A stretch of DNA of 64,000 nucleotides, taken from the NCBI GenBank assembly GCA_963693315.1, contig OY856188.1:186159487-186223486 (forward strand), in the 5' to 3' direction. The DNA is from Diogma glabrata. Lineage: Eukaryota; Arthropoda; Insecta; Diptera; Cylindrotomidae. Shown one piece after another: positions 1-11,289 of the stretch (the stretch's first letter is position 1; the number at the start of each line of letters is the position of its first letter). The notes beneath the pieces are model-generated. The model was not told the DNA's origin. It was given only the letters and a program-made list of their open reading frames with translations, and made no database searches. Made by a program: the position numbers and the translations under genes.

Positions 1-811
1 AAACAATAAAATTAATAGTTTGTATGACATGATATTTTATTATTATTATAGAGAATTATGGCATTATAAGTTTGTCAAAAAATAATGTCAAGTGTGTCAA
101 AAAATGATTTCATTTATTTTTTAGCCAATTTTTTGGAAAAAAAATGTAGCTGTTTTTATGACGTAAATGAAATCTAAAACGAAATTAGACATGGAAGTTT
201 TTGAATTTGTTATAGTTTTTGAAATATTTTTGGAATTTTGAAAAAGTTTGTATTGTTGATTTTGTAATAAGTTTTGCAATATTTTTAGAATATCGGCAAA
301 AGTTTTAATTTTTGATTTTGTAAGAATTTTTGAAATATTTTTAGAATTTTGAAAAATTTTAAATTTTTGATATTATTATAATTTTTGGAATTTTGAAAAA
401 ATTTTGTAATAATTTTTGCAATATTTTTAGAATTTTGGAAAAAGTTTGAATTTTTAAGAATTTTTGAAATGTTGGAATTTAGAAAAAATTTAAATATTTG
501 ATTTTATTCTAATTTTTGGAATATTTTTGGAATTATGAAAAAGATTGACTTCATTTAATTTTTACAATATTTTTGGAATTTTGATTATAATTTTCTGGCA
601 ACGTATTGATGTTTCGTGTTAGTTGTGTAGTAAATTTTTAAACTGAGTTAAAAAAATGCTTGTACTTTAACAAAGAGTTATGTTTGATATACATCGCTGC
701 CCAAAACTAAAAACCATGTCCTCATAAAAGTTTTTTACCGAAAACTATATCAAAATCTTTAACCCAGACCGAAGTCTTGATATCTCAGAGCTGTGAGATT
801 TCAGCCCCTCC
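1..811 (+). repeat. Dispersed repeat Rep-A, copy 1 (partial)
   Basis: Non-coding repeat, also seen at 12243-14022, 34031-34500 and 45225-45745. The first ~130 bases carry one unit of the 'ttataagtttgtcaaaaa' subrepeat. About 180-600 is a degenerate minisatellite built on 'ttttggaattttgaaaaa' with a period near 57 bp. About 600-811 is a unique tail (fast match to 13795-14022) ending 'tcagcccctccatattttt'. No open frame and no recognisable protein. It stops where the long inverted repeat of the P-like element begins. Its TE class is unknown to me. Confidence 0.7.
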
Positions 812-1248
812 ATATTTTTTTATTAAATTCAAACAGAAATTTGTTTTTACAAACGATTTGTGGGTTTTCAAAGTAATATTTTTTTAAATTCATAATATTT
901 TAAAAAAAATTTATATGTGTTATATACCTATTTTCAAGCGAAAGTACTGTAGGTTTTTTGTAAATAAAATGGTACTGAGTGATCCGATTCTAAATCGGTT
1001 TTCAATTTTAAATAGCTCAATTATGGTGGAGTATTTTGGTATATAATTTGTTTTTTTATCCCAACTAAATCATTACAAAAATTAATTTAAAGTTTGATAA
1101 AAGTTTTTCAATAGAAAACAAACAAAAAAAAAATCAGAAAATAATAGAATTTTTAATTTTATTTCATAAATAATTGACTAAATTGTTTAACAATATTTGA
1201 TTATTTGATTAATTCATTAAATTTAATCAATATTAATATAATATAAAG

Positions 1249-1480
1249 TTAATATCTTATGTGACCGCCTTGTGCTGCAATCATTTCACGCATTCTATTA
1301 GACATTGAATTTAACAAATTGATGAAATATTGGCGCCAATCAACGCCTCTCATCATGTTGTGCGCTCTCACAATGGCATCCCAGACCTCATCATCACTTG
1401 GTGTTCACTCCTAACTTTGCCTTTGATCTCTGACCCGACATTCTCAACAGGATTTATCTCTGGAGAGAGACTGAAAATAC
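1249..1480 (-). pseudogene. Tc1/mariner transposase C-terminal fragment (left palindrome arm)
   Basis: Minus-strand reading gives LSPEINPVENVGSEIKGKV, the hallmark region around the last catalytic acidic residue of DD(34)E transposases (family consensus SPxLNPIENxW). It is followed after a frameshift by EVWDAIVRAHNMM and ends ...GGHIRY-stop. Compared with the right arm, a 10-bp deletion ('ttgtttcaca') after EHQ breaks the frame. The usual W after PVEN is G in both arms, so that change predates the palindrome. Confidence 0.75.
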
Positions 1481-1588
1481 AAATTTCTACATTAATTAAA
1501 TATTTAAAATTACAAGATAAAATTAATTCACCTCGGGGGATCAAACACAAAATCCCGTGTATCGCCTATATTTTCATTAATCTATTGT

Positions 1589-1804
1589 TTGACTGTTGAG
1601 AATGTCGGGTCGGAGATCAAAGGCAAAGTTAGGAGTGAACACCAATTGTTTCACAGTAATGATGAGGTCTGGGATGCCATTGTGAGAGCGCACAACATGA
1701 TGAGAGGCGTTGATTGGCGCCAATATTTCATCAATTTGTTAAATTTAATGTCTAATAGAATGCGCGAAATTATTGCAGCACAAGGCGGTCACATAAGATA
1801 TTAA
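1589..1804 (+). pseudogene. Tc1/mariner transposase C-terminal fragment (right palindrome arm)
   Basis: Open frame of ~71 codons: VENVGSEIKGKVRSEHQ, then NDEVWDAIVRAHNMM, then RMREIIAAQGGHIRY-stop. This is the C-terminal tail of a Tc1-type DDE transposase: the last catalytic E sits in PVEN/VEN and the helix with R..VI.A.G..T.Y is typical. No ATG-led complete gene exists. The first two catalytic aspartates are missing. It is the mirror image of the minus-strand copy at 1249-1480. Confidence 0.75.
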
Positions 1805-2128
1805 CTTTATATTATATTAATGTTAATTAAATTTAATGAATTAATCAAATAATCAAATATTGTTAAACAATTTAGTCAATTATTTATGAAATAAAATTAA
1901 AAATTCTATTATTTTCTGATTTTTTTTGATTTTTTTCTATTGAAAAACTTTTATCAAATTATATACCAAAATACTCCACCATAATTGAGCTATTTAAAAT
2001 TGAAAACGGATTTATAATCGGATCACCCAGTACCATTTTATTTACAAAAAACCAACAGTACTTTCGCTTGAAAATAGGTGTATATTTAAATTAAAAATGT
2101 AAAGTTTGATTAGTTTGTTTTTTTAGTA

Positions 2129-2574
2129 CACTGAAAAAAACCTGTCCTATTTCCAATCGAAATTGAATTGTCTCACCTCACCGTGCGGTCACGTATGGCG
2201 AATCAAACTACGAAATTGCTTCAACAACTCTACAATTATAAATCGATGAAGTTGAGACAATCACACGAAATATTTATGCGAAAATAAAATATAGTTCAAT
2301 TAATCTCAATACTTAAACTTTAAAATGATAAATTCATGATATAAAACCAAAGAAATTTTTTTTCAGGGAAATAATTATTAGCTTTATTCAACTACTGTTA
2401 TATTGGATATAACACTTTATGTTTTAAATAAACCTCATTCTGTTGTTAGGAAAATGTTATCGTGTAGTTGTCCCAATCACAGTGAAATTGTTTGCAAATA
2501 ATTTTTCTTTGCATGAATAATCAACTGCCAACTTCGAGATGAGGTTGTCATGAACTTCAATTTTTTTTTCAGTG
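2129..2574 (+). mobile_element. MITE-1 copy 1 (CACTGAAAAAA TIR, TA target)
   Basis: 446-bp non-coding element with ends 'cactgaaaaaaacctgtcc' and 'ttttttttcagtg', flanked by TA (2127-2128 and 2575-2576). The other arm of the P-like element near 7390-7420 lacks it and shows 'ttttagtagataatat', which fixes the ends and the TA duplication exactly. Other copies lie at 17987-18363, 24762-25205 and 56567-57028. TA duplication and short TIRs point to mobilisation by a Tc1/mariner-type transposase. Confidence 0.85.
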
Positions 2575-3119
2575 TAGATATAATATGTATAAACATGCTT
2601 CAAAAATATTTTTAAAATTTGTTGCAAAATAATTTAATAATAATAATTGATTATTTCGAATAATTTCAAAATTACATAAAATAGTTTGCAGAGCAAAATT
2701 AAATTTAATGAATTTTTTTATTTAAATCGTTCGCATTATTTACATGCAGACTTTAAAATTTTAACACCCTCAAAATTTTGTCGTCCTAGGTTCGGTTTTC
2801 ATGAGCTAGGCCACTTCACAGATCCTAGTTCTGTTAGCGTTACTCAGGTAGCACGACGTTGACGTAGATGTAGGATTTTCACTACCCAAAATTTTTTTTC
2901 CATGATAAATAGTCATCTGATTAAGTCTATCAATTAAGTGATAAGTCTAACTATTAAGTCTACCAATAAGTTTTACCTGTGTGCGTAAGGGTTTTTGTTT
3001 ATGATATAAATTTGTGGAAATATATCATAAAACTGATCTGTAATGTATATATGTATACTGTCCTGTGTTTTCTTTTCCTCTATTTGTGTTGAAATAAATA
3101 AAACCAAAGAAAACACAAA

Positions 3120-3277
3120 GGTGGTTATTTTGTAGTGTTATCTCACTAGGTGAGATAAATAGTGAGATAAAAAAATTATGTTTAAATGATTTCTTTTATC
3201 TAATATAATCGATCAAAAACAAATATTTATCTCACTTTTTATCTCACCTAGAGAGATAACACTACAAAATAACCACC
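3120..3277. mobile_element. Small palindromic MITE
   Basis: 158-bp inverted-repeat unit with ends 'ggtggttattttgtagtg' and the complement ending 'cactacaaaataaccacc'. The arms continue through 'ttatctc' and 'tgagata' motifs to a ~70-bp AT-rich centre. No coding capacity. No clear target duplication could be read, so the superfamily is left open. Confidence 0.7.
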
Positions 3278-3289
3278 CAAGCGATAGAT

Positions 3290-4545
3290 CATTAATTGCT
3301 TATTCTGTTAATTAATTGCAAATATTTCGAGGTTTTGTGACCTCCTCTTCAGTGCACTATTAATCGAAATGAGAATAGAATTTATAAATGTTACAAAATA
3401 TTAAAATCAATATAAGCTTACATAAATAGCAAATTTTTTTAGTTTCTTAGCATTTCAGTTTTTATACATATAAAACACCATTAAGATAAAAGCAAAATTA
3501 TAAAATTGTATACAAACAAATCATTCAAATAAATTAAGACCATTACAAGAACAGATTAAAAGAATTTTTCCATAACTAAATTAAATTAAATTGAATTAAA
3601 ACAAATAAAAATTTTTTGTATACTAAGAATAATCTAAAGGTGTGCATTAGTAATAAATTAACATTTTTGATCGGTCAATGAACTGAAATTGAAATTGTAA
3701 AACAAGACCTTATTATCAACCGCCGTTTTTACTTATCTGGACATAACGAATCCGTTATCAGCTGTTCTTGTTTTTTATTATAATATAAATTTCCCCATCA
3801 TTATTATTTGTTTTTGTGTCAAAATATATTATTGTAACTAAACAACCTGGAAAATCAGTTTATTTTTCATCGGTTTCGTTTTTTGTTGACTGTTTTGATA
3901 TTTTAATTAATTTGGTTGCAATTTAGTTTATTGTTTCTAGTGTTTTAGGTGGTTGAGAACATGAGTGAAGGCAGGATTTAATACTTCAAAGTCCGACTTC
4001 AGATTTACTGGTTTTTGTTTATGTTGGTGAATAGAAATGGACTCCAGTGTCAATCGTTTTTCCCAATGGTTTTCTTTATTTATTATTTTAGTGTCATCAT
4101 AATTGAACGTGTGTCCTGTTTGTTTGCTGTGGTGGAAGGGAGCAGTGTTGTTGGTTTTTATTTTGTTTGTCGTGACATCATTAATATGTTGTTTCAACCG
4201 ACTACCTAGTTTTTGTCCCGTTTGTCCAATGTAGACACCTGGACAGTTGTTGCAGTTAATTGCATAAACCACACCATGTTGTTCCATGGTGTCGACTTTG
4301 TCATAGGGTTTTCTTATTTTTTTTCCTACAGTTGCGTACGGTTTGAAAGCTACTTTCATATTGTGGTCGTTAGATGAAAATAAATGGCTGAGATTTTCAG
4401 ATAGGTCTTTTGTATATACCATTCCTTTGTAATTCATTTGCGTGGTGTGGTCTTTAGTGCGGGTTTCGTCCTGTTTATGGTATTGTTTTAATAATTGGTT
4501 TATTTCAGCATTTTTTTATTTTTAAGATCAATCTATAGAAGGCCT
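3290..4545 (-). mobile_element. Penelope-like element fragment 1
   Basis: Minus-strand fragment covering the linker, GIY-YIG endonuclease domain and 3' non-coding part of a Penelope-like retroelement. The reverse transcriptase domain is missing (5' truncation is the rule for these elements). The 3' part at 3300-3360 ('aaatatttcgaggttttg') resembles the terminal region near 34690-34760. It is inserted in the P-like transposon upstream of its transposase relic. Confidence 0.7.
3937..4505 (-). pseudogene. Penelope GIY-YIG endonuclease domain (partial ORF2 end)
   Basis: The open frame of 166 codons (3937-4437) extends upstream without stop to about 4505. It reads the linker motif MKVAFKPYATVGKKI, then VVYAINCNNCPGVYIGQTGQ with the CxxC and the Y-IG core of the GIY-YIG nuclease, the catalytic-region Arg in SRLKQH, the H in KQTGHTF and the E in LTLESISIH. 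In Penelope elements this domain nicks the target DNA for target-primed reverse transcription. The key residues look intact, but without a reverse transcriptase the copy is dead. The translated start is not a real N terminus. Confidence 0.8.
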
Positions 4546-4619
4546 TCATCAGTGCAGTGATGGACTGTAACCAACAAATTTACAATATATGAGGGAATTT
4601 CATTACAATAACCGGTTAG

Positions 4620-5080
4620 AAAAGGCTAAGTGGGCAGACCTGGGTCAAGCCTGCACCGCAGCTTTTGGGGTTCGGGCCAGACTTAATATTTACAAACGAC
4701 CCAAGCTTGGGCTAAGTGTGGACTGATGTCCTTAAGCCAAGTCTGGCAAACCAGGCTTGGGCCAAGTCTGGCAAATAAGACTTGGGCCAGGTCAACCAAA
4801 CCAATTTTTTTTCCAGACCTCCTTTAAATGTGTGGAAAGAAGTTGTGGAAAGAGTAACATATATAAAATTAGAGAAAAACTTAATATGGCTTGCACATGT
4901 TTACACTACATTAGACTAGTGAATACTGCGTAACATAATAAACTGAATCTTGGTTCAGTCTAGGCATTTACAACTGGCCAAGACTGAAACCAAAGTTAAC
5001 TAGCCAATGCTTGGCTCGCCAATACTTGACCAAGATTAGTTCGTTGTTTAATATTGGCAGCTTCTACCCGGGGCAACCAT
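4620..5080. repeat. GC-richer block with CTTGGGCCAAG subrepeats
   Basis: A ~460-bp island clearly richer in G+C than its surroundings, made of diverged copies of 'cttgggccaagtctggcaaa' and partial inverted copies of it ('ggccaagactgaaacc', 'gccaatgcttggc'). It ends near 'cttctacccggggcaacc'. No open frame. It looks like a small non-autonomous TE with subterminal repeats inside the P-like element, but I could not find clean termini. Confidence 0.4.
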
Positions 5081-5227
5081 AAATCATGCAATTCAATTCA
5101 TAAACGGTCTAAGCCGGTCCAAATATCCCTTTTATAATTCAATTCTTTTAATTTTTATTAATATCTTTGTCATAAGAAGTTAATTAATTTGTTAGATAAA
5201 TTACTTTGATTTACTTTTATTGTTTTT

Positions 5228-6488
5228 TTGCATGACACCAAAAACAAATGCAAATTATTGCCTAAGCTTAATAAAAAGCATCTAGAGCCAAATAATTTTG
5301 AAAAAATGAATGTGTCTTTGGCAGCTCAACTGTTAAGTAATACAGTTTGCTGTGCTACTAAAACCGTGCAACAAACTTGTCCGGAAATTTTAGGAACTCA
5401 TTTTCGTCAAGCAAGTTCAACAGCTAATTTCATTCAACGGTTCAATAATATATTTGACTGTTTAAATTCACGAGCTTCTTTTCCAAGGTCACCTTTTGAA
5501 GCACCTCTTAGAAAAAACAATGTCATATATATGATTATTTAAAAGATAGTTTGTGTTATTTGGAAGATTTGAAAATTCTCTCCGAAAATGCTAACTATAT
5601 TAAATATCTCAAAAACTTAAAAATAACAATTAAAGCACAATTGTGCTTCATTAGAATATCTGACCAATGCGTATGAGGTGGATTGTTTATTAATTGGCAA
5701 AACTAACCAAGACGCTCTTGAAAACTTTTTTCCAAAGTTACGGGGTAGAGGTGGTTTTAATTTTATGCCGACTTGCAATGAAATAGGTGTTCATTTTGCA
5801 AACATAATATCCATACTTATTCCAAAGCGAGTATTCAAATTGTAAGCCTGACGATGAACATATGATCGATCTTGAATGGAAAAATTTCAAAAATATTTAT
5901 AAGGAGAGTTTATTGCATGGAGATCCAGAACACGAGCATATGCCGGAAGAGTGCGAAATAATTTACCAAACCGATGAAAACGTTATTAAAAGAAATGCCA
6001 TAACTTATTATGCTGGTTATTGTGCTTTTAAAAAAATTTGTTGTAATAAATGTCAAAGCAAATTATTAAAAGCGCAAGAAATAATGGCACCTGCAATAAA
6101 CGAAACATTCATAATGGAAAAAACATTTAAGAAATCGACTCATTATGGATCCCTTCGAGCACCAACTGAAGAATATGCTGCAATAGCCTACGTTTTACTT
6201 ACAGTTTTTGAGCAGTTATACAAAGCGAATTGTCATTTACCAAATATTTGCATGAAAATAACTGAAAAATGTATTACTGTTGTAGAAAAAGATTTTCCTG
6301 GCTTTGTAGGTACACACGAAGACGATTGCTATGAGCACATAAAATCTTTAATTAATTTTTTCGTTTTGGTACTAACCAGAAAAAATTCGAAATGGTGCAT
6401 TACAAAAGGTGAATTTAAGGGTTCTAAAATTAAAAGCAAATTTAGAGATCTCCAATCAAAAAAGAGATTAAAAATTTTAAATAATTAA
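5228..6488 (+). pseudogene. P-element-type transposase, C-terminal half, frameshifted
   Basis: Three consecutive blocks match the P-element/THAP9 transposase family in order. Block 1 (5228-5542): KLNKKHLEPNNFEKMNVSLA, then LLSNTVCCATKTVQQ and NFIQRFNNIFDCLNSR, which is the central region of the family. Block 2 (~5640-5820, other frame): TNAYEVDCLLIGKTNQDALE then NFFPKLRGRGGFNFMPT, equivalent to the conserved LNQD..E.FF...R.RGG C-terminal motif that carries the last acidic catalytic residue. Block 3 (5862-6488): ITYYAGYCAFKKICCNKCQS and HYGSLRAPTEEYAAIAYVLL, the C-terminal zinc-ligand-like region found in many relatives. The N-terminal THAP DNA-binding domain is not found upstream. At least two frame disruptions separate the blocks. 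It lies between the 570-bp TIRs of 812-7562 and is probably that element's own gene. Confidence 0.8.
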
Positions 6489-6993
6489 AATCAAGAATAT
6501 GAGTTGATGAAGACGCAAGCCACGATCGCTCTTATTTTCTGTTCATATTACTTACTGTAATAATTAATTAAACAACTGACATTCCTATAAAATCTTTCAA
6601 AATTAACTTCTTCACAAATTTCTTTTATCCAGATGGGTTCTTGTAGTATGGTATAATTTTATAACCGCTTTAATTGGAAAATGATCGGATATTGATAAAT
6701 ATGCATTTGATTTTTATTTTTAATAAATTTGTTCCTAAAACTTATTAGAAGTAGTTTACTTTTATGAGATTTCAATATTATCAATATCCGATCTGTTTGA
6801 GGAGTAGGTAGTATGGTAGTAGGTAGTATCCCCTCCTGGGGATATACCTCGTTAAAAAAACGCGTTATGGTCATACCTCTTGGGTAACGTGGAAATGACT
6901 GATTTAAAAAGATTAAAAGAAGATAAGAGTTCAAAATTTTGCAGATTTTAATTAAATTTAATTCTAATCAAATTTTATCTTTCTTTATTTAAA
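6489..6993. other. Non-coding interior of the P-like element
   Basis: AT-rich sequence between the transposase relic and the right TIR. The only structure seen is a short inverted repeat, 'gatcggatattgataaata' near 6680 against 'attatcaatatccgatc' near 6778. The 91-codon minus frame here has no recognisable motif. Confidence 0.5.
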
Positions 6994-7562
6994 CACACAG
7001 GTAAAACTTATTGGTAGACTTAATAGTTAGACTTATCACTTAATTGATAGACTTAATTAGATTAAACAGTCTTGGGAAAAAATTTTGAGTAGTGAAAATC
7101 CTACGTCAACGTCGTGCTACCTGAGTAACGCTAACAGAACCACGATCTGTAAAGTGGCCTAGGTCATGAAAACCGATCGTAGGACGACAAAATTTTAAGG
7201 GTGTTAAAATTTTAAAGTCTGCATGCAAATTATGCGAACGATTTAAATAAAAAAATTCATTAAATTTAGTTTTGCTCTATTTTGCAAACTATTTTAAGTA
7301 ATTTTTAAATTATTTAAAATAATTAATTATTATTATTAAATTATTTTGCAACAAATTTTAAAAATATTTTTTAAGCATATTTATATATATTATATTATCT
7401 ACTAAAAGAACAAACTAATCAAATTTTACATTTGTAATTTAAATATATATAACACATATAAATTTTTGTAAAAACTATTATAAATTTAAAAAAATATTAC
7501 TTTGAAAACCCACAAATCGTTTGTAAAAACAAATTTCTGGTTGAATTTAATAAAAAAAATAT

Positions 7563-10011
7563 AGTTCTTGCAACAAATTTTATGTTGTTTATGGTATGTT
7601 AATTTTAAGAAATTTCCGTTTGTTCAGATGGCGGTGAACGTTTGCTTTGAATGTTTGCCTACATCTTTTAAGTCAAAGAATTGACCATTTGACCTATCAA
7701 ATTCAATACATTTAATTCAATTCTATACATTCAATACATACGTTTTATTCAATACATTTAATACAAACGGTCGTCAAGTAAATTTTAATAAGTATTTCAA
7801 TGAAGTGATAGATTAAATTATTTAGTTGCAGAATAACAATAACAATAAACGTAAAAGGCGCACAACAAGGTTTTTAATGAAGCTGGACAAAAATAAGAAA
7901 ATGTGACACACATATGAGAAAATTTAGTGGTTACTCCATCTAGTGATTACTTTTAGGTTCTTAGTTACTAGGAGTTTTCTTAATATTATTGTTATTTAAG
8001 GGGGCTAGTCACTGTACTGAAACACAAAAAAATTTTTTATTTTATTTTAAAGATTATTTCTTCTAAAATATGCATATAAAATTTTAGGCCACAATTTACA
8101 AAAATTGAACTTAACTTGTCATTTTATTGAATGAATCCAGTTTTTTTACAATTCTATCACTCGCTTTCTATCGAAGCTAATAATGCACTCTCTAATATCG
8201 AAGCTAATGGCTTTGTTACTTTTTAATATTTTTCGCTCATTATAAGTAACATAATCAATCCTTTTTCAGTTTTCCAGGTTCTCGGTGAAGAGCGAACACA
8301 AAATGTTATACTCTCGCATTAAAAGTTATTCTCAAATCCTCAGTAGTGTGGCATGATCTCAGAATAAGCTATTGAAACTAAATTATTTATTAGAAAAAGA
8401 AAAAGATTTGGATGCAATTAATACAAATGGTTTGTTTATAGACGTTGATCAAGTCTCAAGTTGAATCAAATTTTCAAAACCATATTGTTAATTTTATTTT
8501 GTAAAACGATTTGGGTGCTCTTTGGTCGTCTTCTAAACTGAGTAGTCAACGACTGCCCATACAATTTGCGTTGAGTAAATTGTTGCTATTTTTGTTTAAC
8601 AAACATTATAATTTAGCTAAACTTGTAAAATAAATGGTATAAAATATTTATATTACAAAGTTTTCGTTAATGTAAACAACATTACAGCTATTAACAAAAA
8701 TGAATAGTGAACAATATTACAAATTTCATAACAAAAGCCATTTAAAATAGAAACTCTCTTTGAATTGTGTCAAAATGACGACAATGTTCCGAATGTATTC
8801 AAATGCCAACATTGAACGCATAACTTCGGCCAATCTATGTGTCCAACCATCAAGCTTCCAACGTAAGAAAATATTTATTGCAATTTGCATCCTGTAGAAT
8901 AGTCATGATCTTTAAAAGGTAATATACAAGCATAACTGTCGTTTGATCATACAGATTTGTTGGTATGGACACCGATCATTTGCTTATTTTCTTTAATTAC
9001 AAATACAAGCTGTCATCTACATTTAATTTAAAGACAAAGAACCCTACGCTAGATATTTCGTGGTATTAAAACATTCAGAAATGCTGAATAAATATTAGTA
9101 AATAATAAATATTGACTTACAACTGAGAAGACCATGATAGCCGTCAAGAGTTCCCATTAAACATACAAAAAAGTGGAAACTCTTCAATCAACCATTACAT
9201 CCACAGCATAAAACACAGTCAGAAAACGAATGCTCCCATCGAATGATTACATAACCATTGCTGCCAAAGCGTTAAAAAAAACCAAAACAAACTGAAAACT
9301 GGCTAATCAACAGCTGTAAAAAAAGTTCTCTCAGAAGTCAGAACTAATTAAAAACGGAAGTTTTTGTTTTACTGATATAATGTAAAATCTTATTCTTGCA
9401 ATCTGAGACCAAGAAAAATAACTACTACTGAATTTGGTAACCTTCTTAATTTTCAGTTATGAAATTTAAACAAATTCCATGCTAATTTAAATTGAATGAA
9501 TTGAAAAAAAAACAAAAACTTTTTTTCTAATGAATGAAATGTATTTATTCTAAAATAATAAAATCAAAGATTTCTTTTCCTTTCAATTTAAAATTTGTTG
9601 TTGTATCCGAAACAAAACAAAAATAAAAATTGGTTTCTTTTCCTTTTAAATAATCCATCCTAAATGAAAAAGATACACAAATCTAAAAATAATAATAACC
9701 ATCAATTTTTATTTTAACCCACACACGCATGGGCAAACAAATTTCTTTTGTTTTATACCTAGATAATTTGGTTGCCAAAAAAGATACAAAAAATAATATT
9801 ATTATTTTTCCTTTAAAATTTTTATTTTTCCCCTCGATATTAAATTTTACAGAGTTTAATATTGTCATGTAAGAAAAAAATAGATAGGAAATATTTTGAA
9901 TACACTCTACCCATTCTAAAATTTTTGTTGAGTAAAAAAACCATTTATTAAATTTAGTTGCACATTTGATGTCAAAGAGAAAGGCATCTAGTATATTGTC
10001 TATGATACAAC
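7563..10011. other. AT-rich DNA without recognised genes
   Basis: About 2.4 kb with no protein motif, no TIR pair and no RNA gene that I can identify. The long minus-strand frame at 9683-10129 is composed mainly of I, F, Y, K, C and N, as expected from translating AT-rich DNA, and shows no domain. Confidence 0.5.
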
Positions 10012-10079
10012 ACAAAAATTCAAAATAAAAACAATACAAATAAATTGAAAAATTGCATACAAATGCAATCTTCGCAATT
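10012..10079 (+). repeat. 68-bp perfect direct repeat, unit 1
   Basis: Identical to 10317-10384 over 68 bp (starts 'acaaaaattcaaaataaaa', ends 'caatcttcgcaatt'), offset 305 bp. The exact identity in neutral-looking DNA indicates a recent local duplication or the paired ends of something now unrecognisable. Confidence 0.8.
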
Positions 10080-10316
10080 ATACATCTAACGCAACGCCAT
10101 ACATATATACATATTAAAATTTTCATCACCTATTAAACATTTTCCATACGCGCATTGTTTTATTTAGTTATCTATTGTTATACAATACCAAGATCGTTTC
10201 CGAAATACATATAAAATAGTTTCCCAAATCACCCACATAATCGTTTAATTTTTCAAAAACAAAACAAAATTCCTAATAACATATGTAATTGGTTCTATAT
10301 GCAATTTGAATACAAA

Positions 10317-10384
10317 ACAAAAATTCAAAATAAAAACAATACAAATAAATTGAAAAATTGCATACAAATGCAATCTTCGCAATT
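10317..10384 (+). repeat. 68-bp perfect direct repeat, unit 2
   Basis: Second copy of the unit at 10012-10079. The 237 bp between them contain no coding signal. Confidence 0.8.
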
Positions 10385-11284
10385 TTTCTTTTATATATTC
10401 AATATCTAAATAACCATGAAGAACAAAAATTTGGTTAATTAGATTTGGGGGTGATCATTATGGTTTTATGTTATTAAATATGAATTTTTTTAAACGCTGT
10501 GTGATATTAACACATGTTTTACTAAAGTTTATACATATCTGTTATTTTTATAGGAATTTACATGCTTAATTTTACTGTTTAATTAACACTAACTAATTAT
10601 TCGGTTGGTAAATTATATAATAGCTCCCTAAAATGTTTTTCATATATAGATCCTTTTGAACGCCTATCGCACAAAGATCTATTAATTTGTTCGAATAGTA
10701 TTTGCAAGTAAATGTCAACAAAACTAAAACAAAATTCAATATTAATTTTATATAAATTTTCATTTTTTTAATTTTCACATATATTAGGCTTTGTAAGATA
10801 TGTAAAAGGTTTTTTGTTTAAGCTTATAAAATTGGAGCCTCTAGGGATAGAAAGCTGAAAATTTCTGAGATTATAGTTGAAAAGTTAATCTAAAAGAAAA
10901 TATGAGTTTAAGCAAAAGAAACTCAAAAATGATGAAGACATGGACGTTTGCGTTTGTTTTTGTTTTAACCGACCCAGGGTCTCAACCTCTGAACTTAAAC
11001 AATTTATTTTTTAAGTTTTGGATAGATTTATCTTCGTATTTATGTTTTGGAAGGTTTTCATTTGTAAGCTTGGTTATTTTCATCTATATCGAGGACAACA
11101 AAGTTCAGTACATTTTTAAAACAGCTGATTTTTCAAGAACCTTTTGCGCTGAGGTTTTCATTTTGCAAAAAATGATAAAAAATAGTTTAAATATTCAATA
11201 TTTATCAATTTTATTTAACCATTATGATTCAAACGGAAGTTATAACGTCTTAGATTATTCGACTTTTAAGGCTCTAGCCGCTTA
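10385..11284. other. AT-rich DNA; weak unassigned ORF 10902-11285
   Basis: The only notable frame is a + strand run of 127 codons (10902-11285) starting MSLSKRNSKMMKTWTFAFVF and containing FSRTFCAEVFILQKM. It matches no family I know and has no intron or promoter signals. It abuts the repeat at 11290, so it may be part of an unknown TE or a chance frame. Confidence 0.25.
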
Positions 11285-11289
11285 AATGG

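Larger units (their letters stand above)
925..2080. mobile_element. Palindromic Tc1/mariner derivative (two 3' ends joined head to head)
   Basis: Both halves (about 925-1480 and 1593-2080) are the 3' end of the same mariner-type transposon in opposite orientation, so the element is a near-perfect palindrome of ~1.16 kb with a ~110-bp unpaired centre. Termini read 'cacctattttcaagcg' (right, complement) and 'tacctattttcaagcg' (left). TA dinucleotides flank it at 923-924 and 2081-2082. The uninterrupted partner TIR near 7440-7465 supplies the empty site, which confirms the ends and the TA duplication to within one TA repeat unit. The catalytic N-terminal two thirds of the transposase are absent, so it cannot move by itself. 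Confidence 0.8.
812..7562 (+). mobile_element. P-element-like DNA transposon with ~570-bp TIRs, nested with other TEs
   Basis: The left arm (812-2983) and the right arm (6994-7562) are inverted copies. Anchor matches are 'caaacgatttgtgggttttc' near 850 against its complement near 7510, and the block near 2740-2980 against 6994-7240. After removing two later insertions (925-2080 and 2129-2574) the left arm is about 570 bp, the same as the right arm (569 bp). Between the arms lies a decayed P-type transposase (5228-6488) on the + strand. An 8-bp target duplication, usual for P elements, is not evident. TIRs this long are unlike the 31-bp repeats of the Drosophila P element. That the TIRs and the transposase belong to one element is inferred from position. 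Confidence 0.7.

Noticed and set aside
3120..3277. Target duplication for the small palindromic MITE
   Set aside because: Flanks 'cacaaag' and 'caagcga' show no convincing repeat of a standard length.
9683..10129. 148-codon minus-strand ORF
   Set aside because: Composition (I, F, Y, C, K, N) is what AT-rich DNA gives; no domain, and its end overlaps the 68-bp direct repeat.
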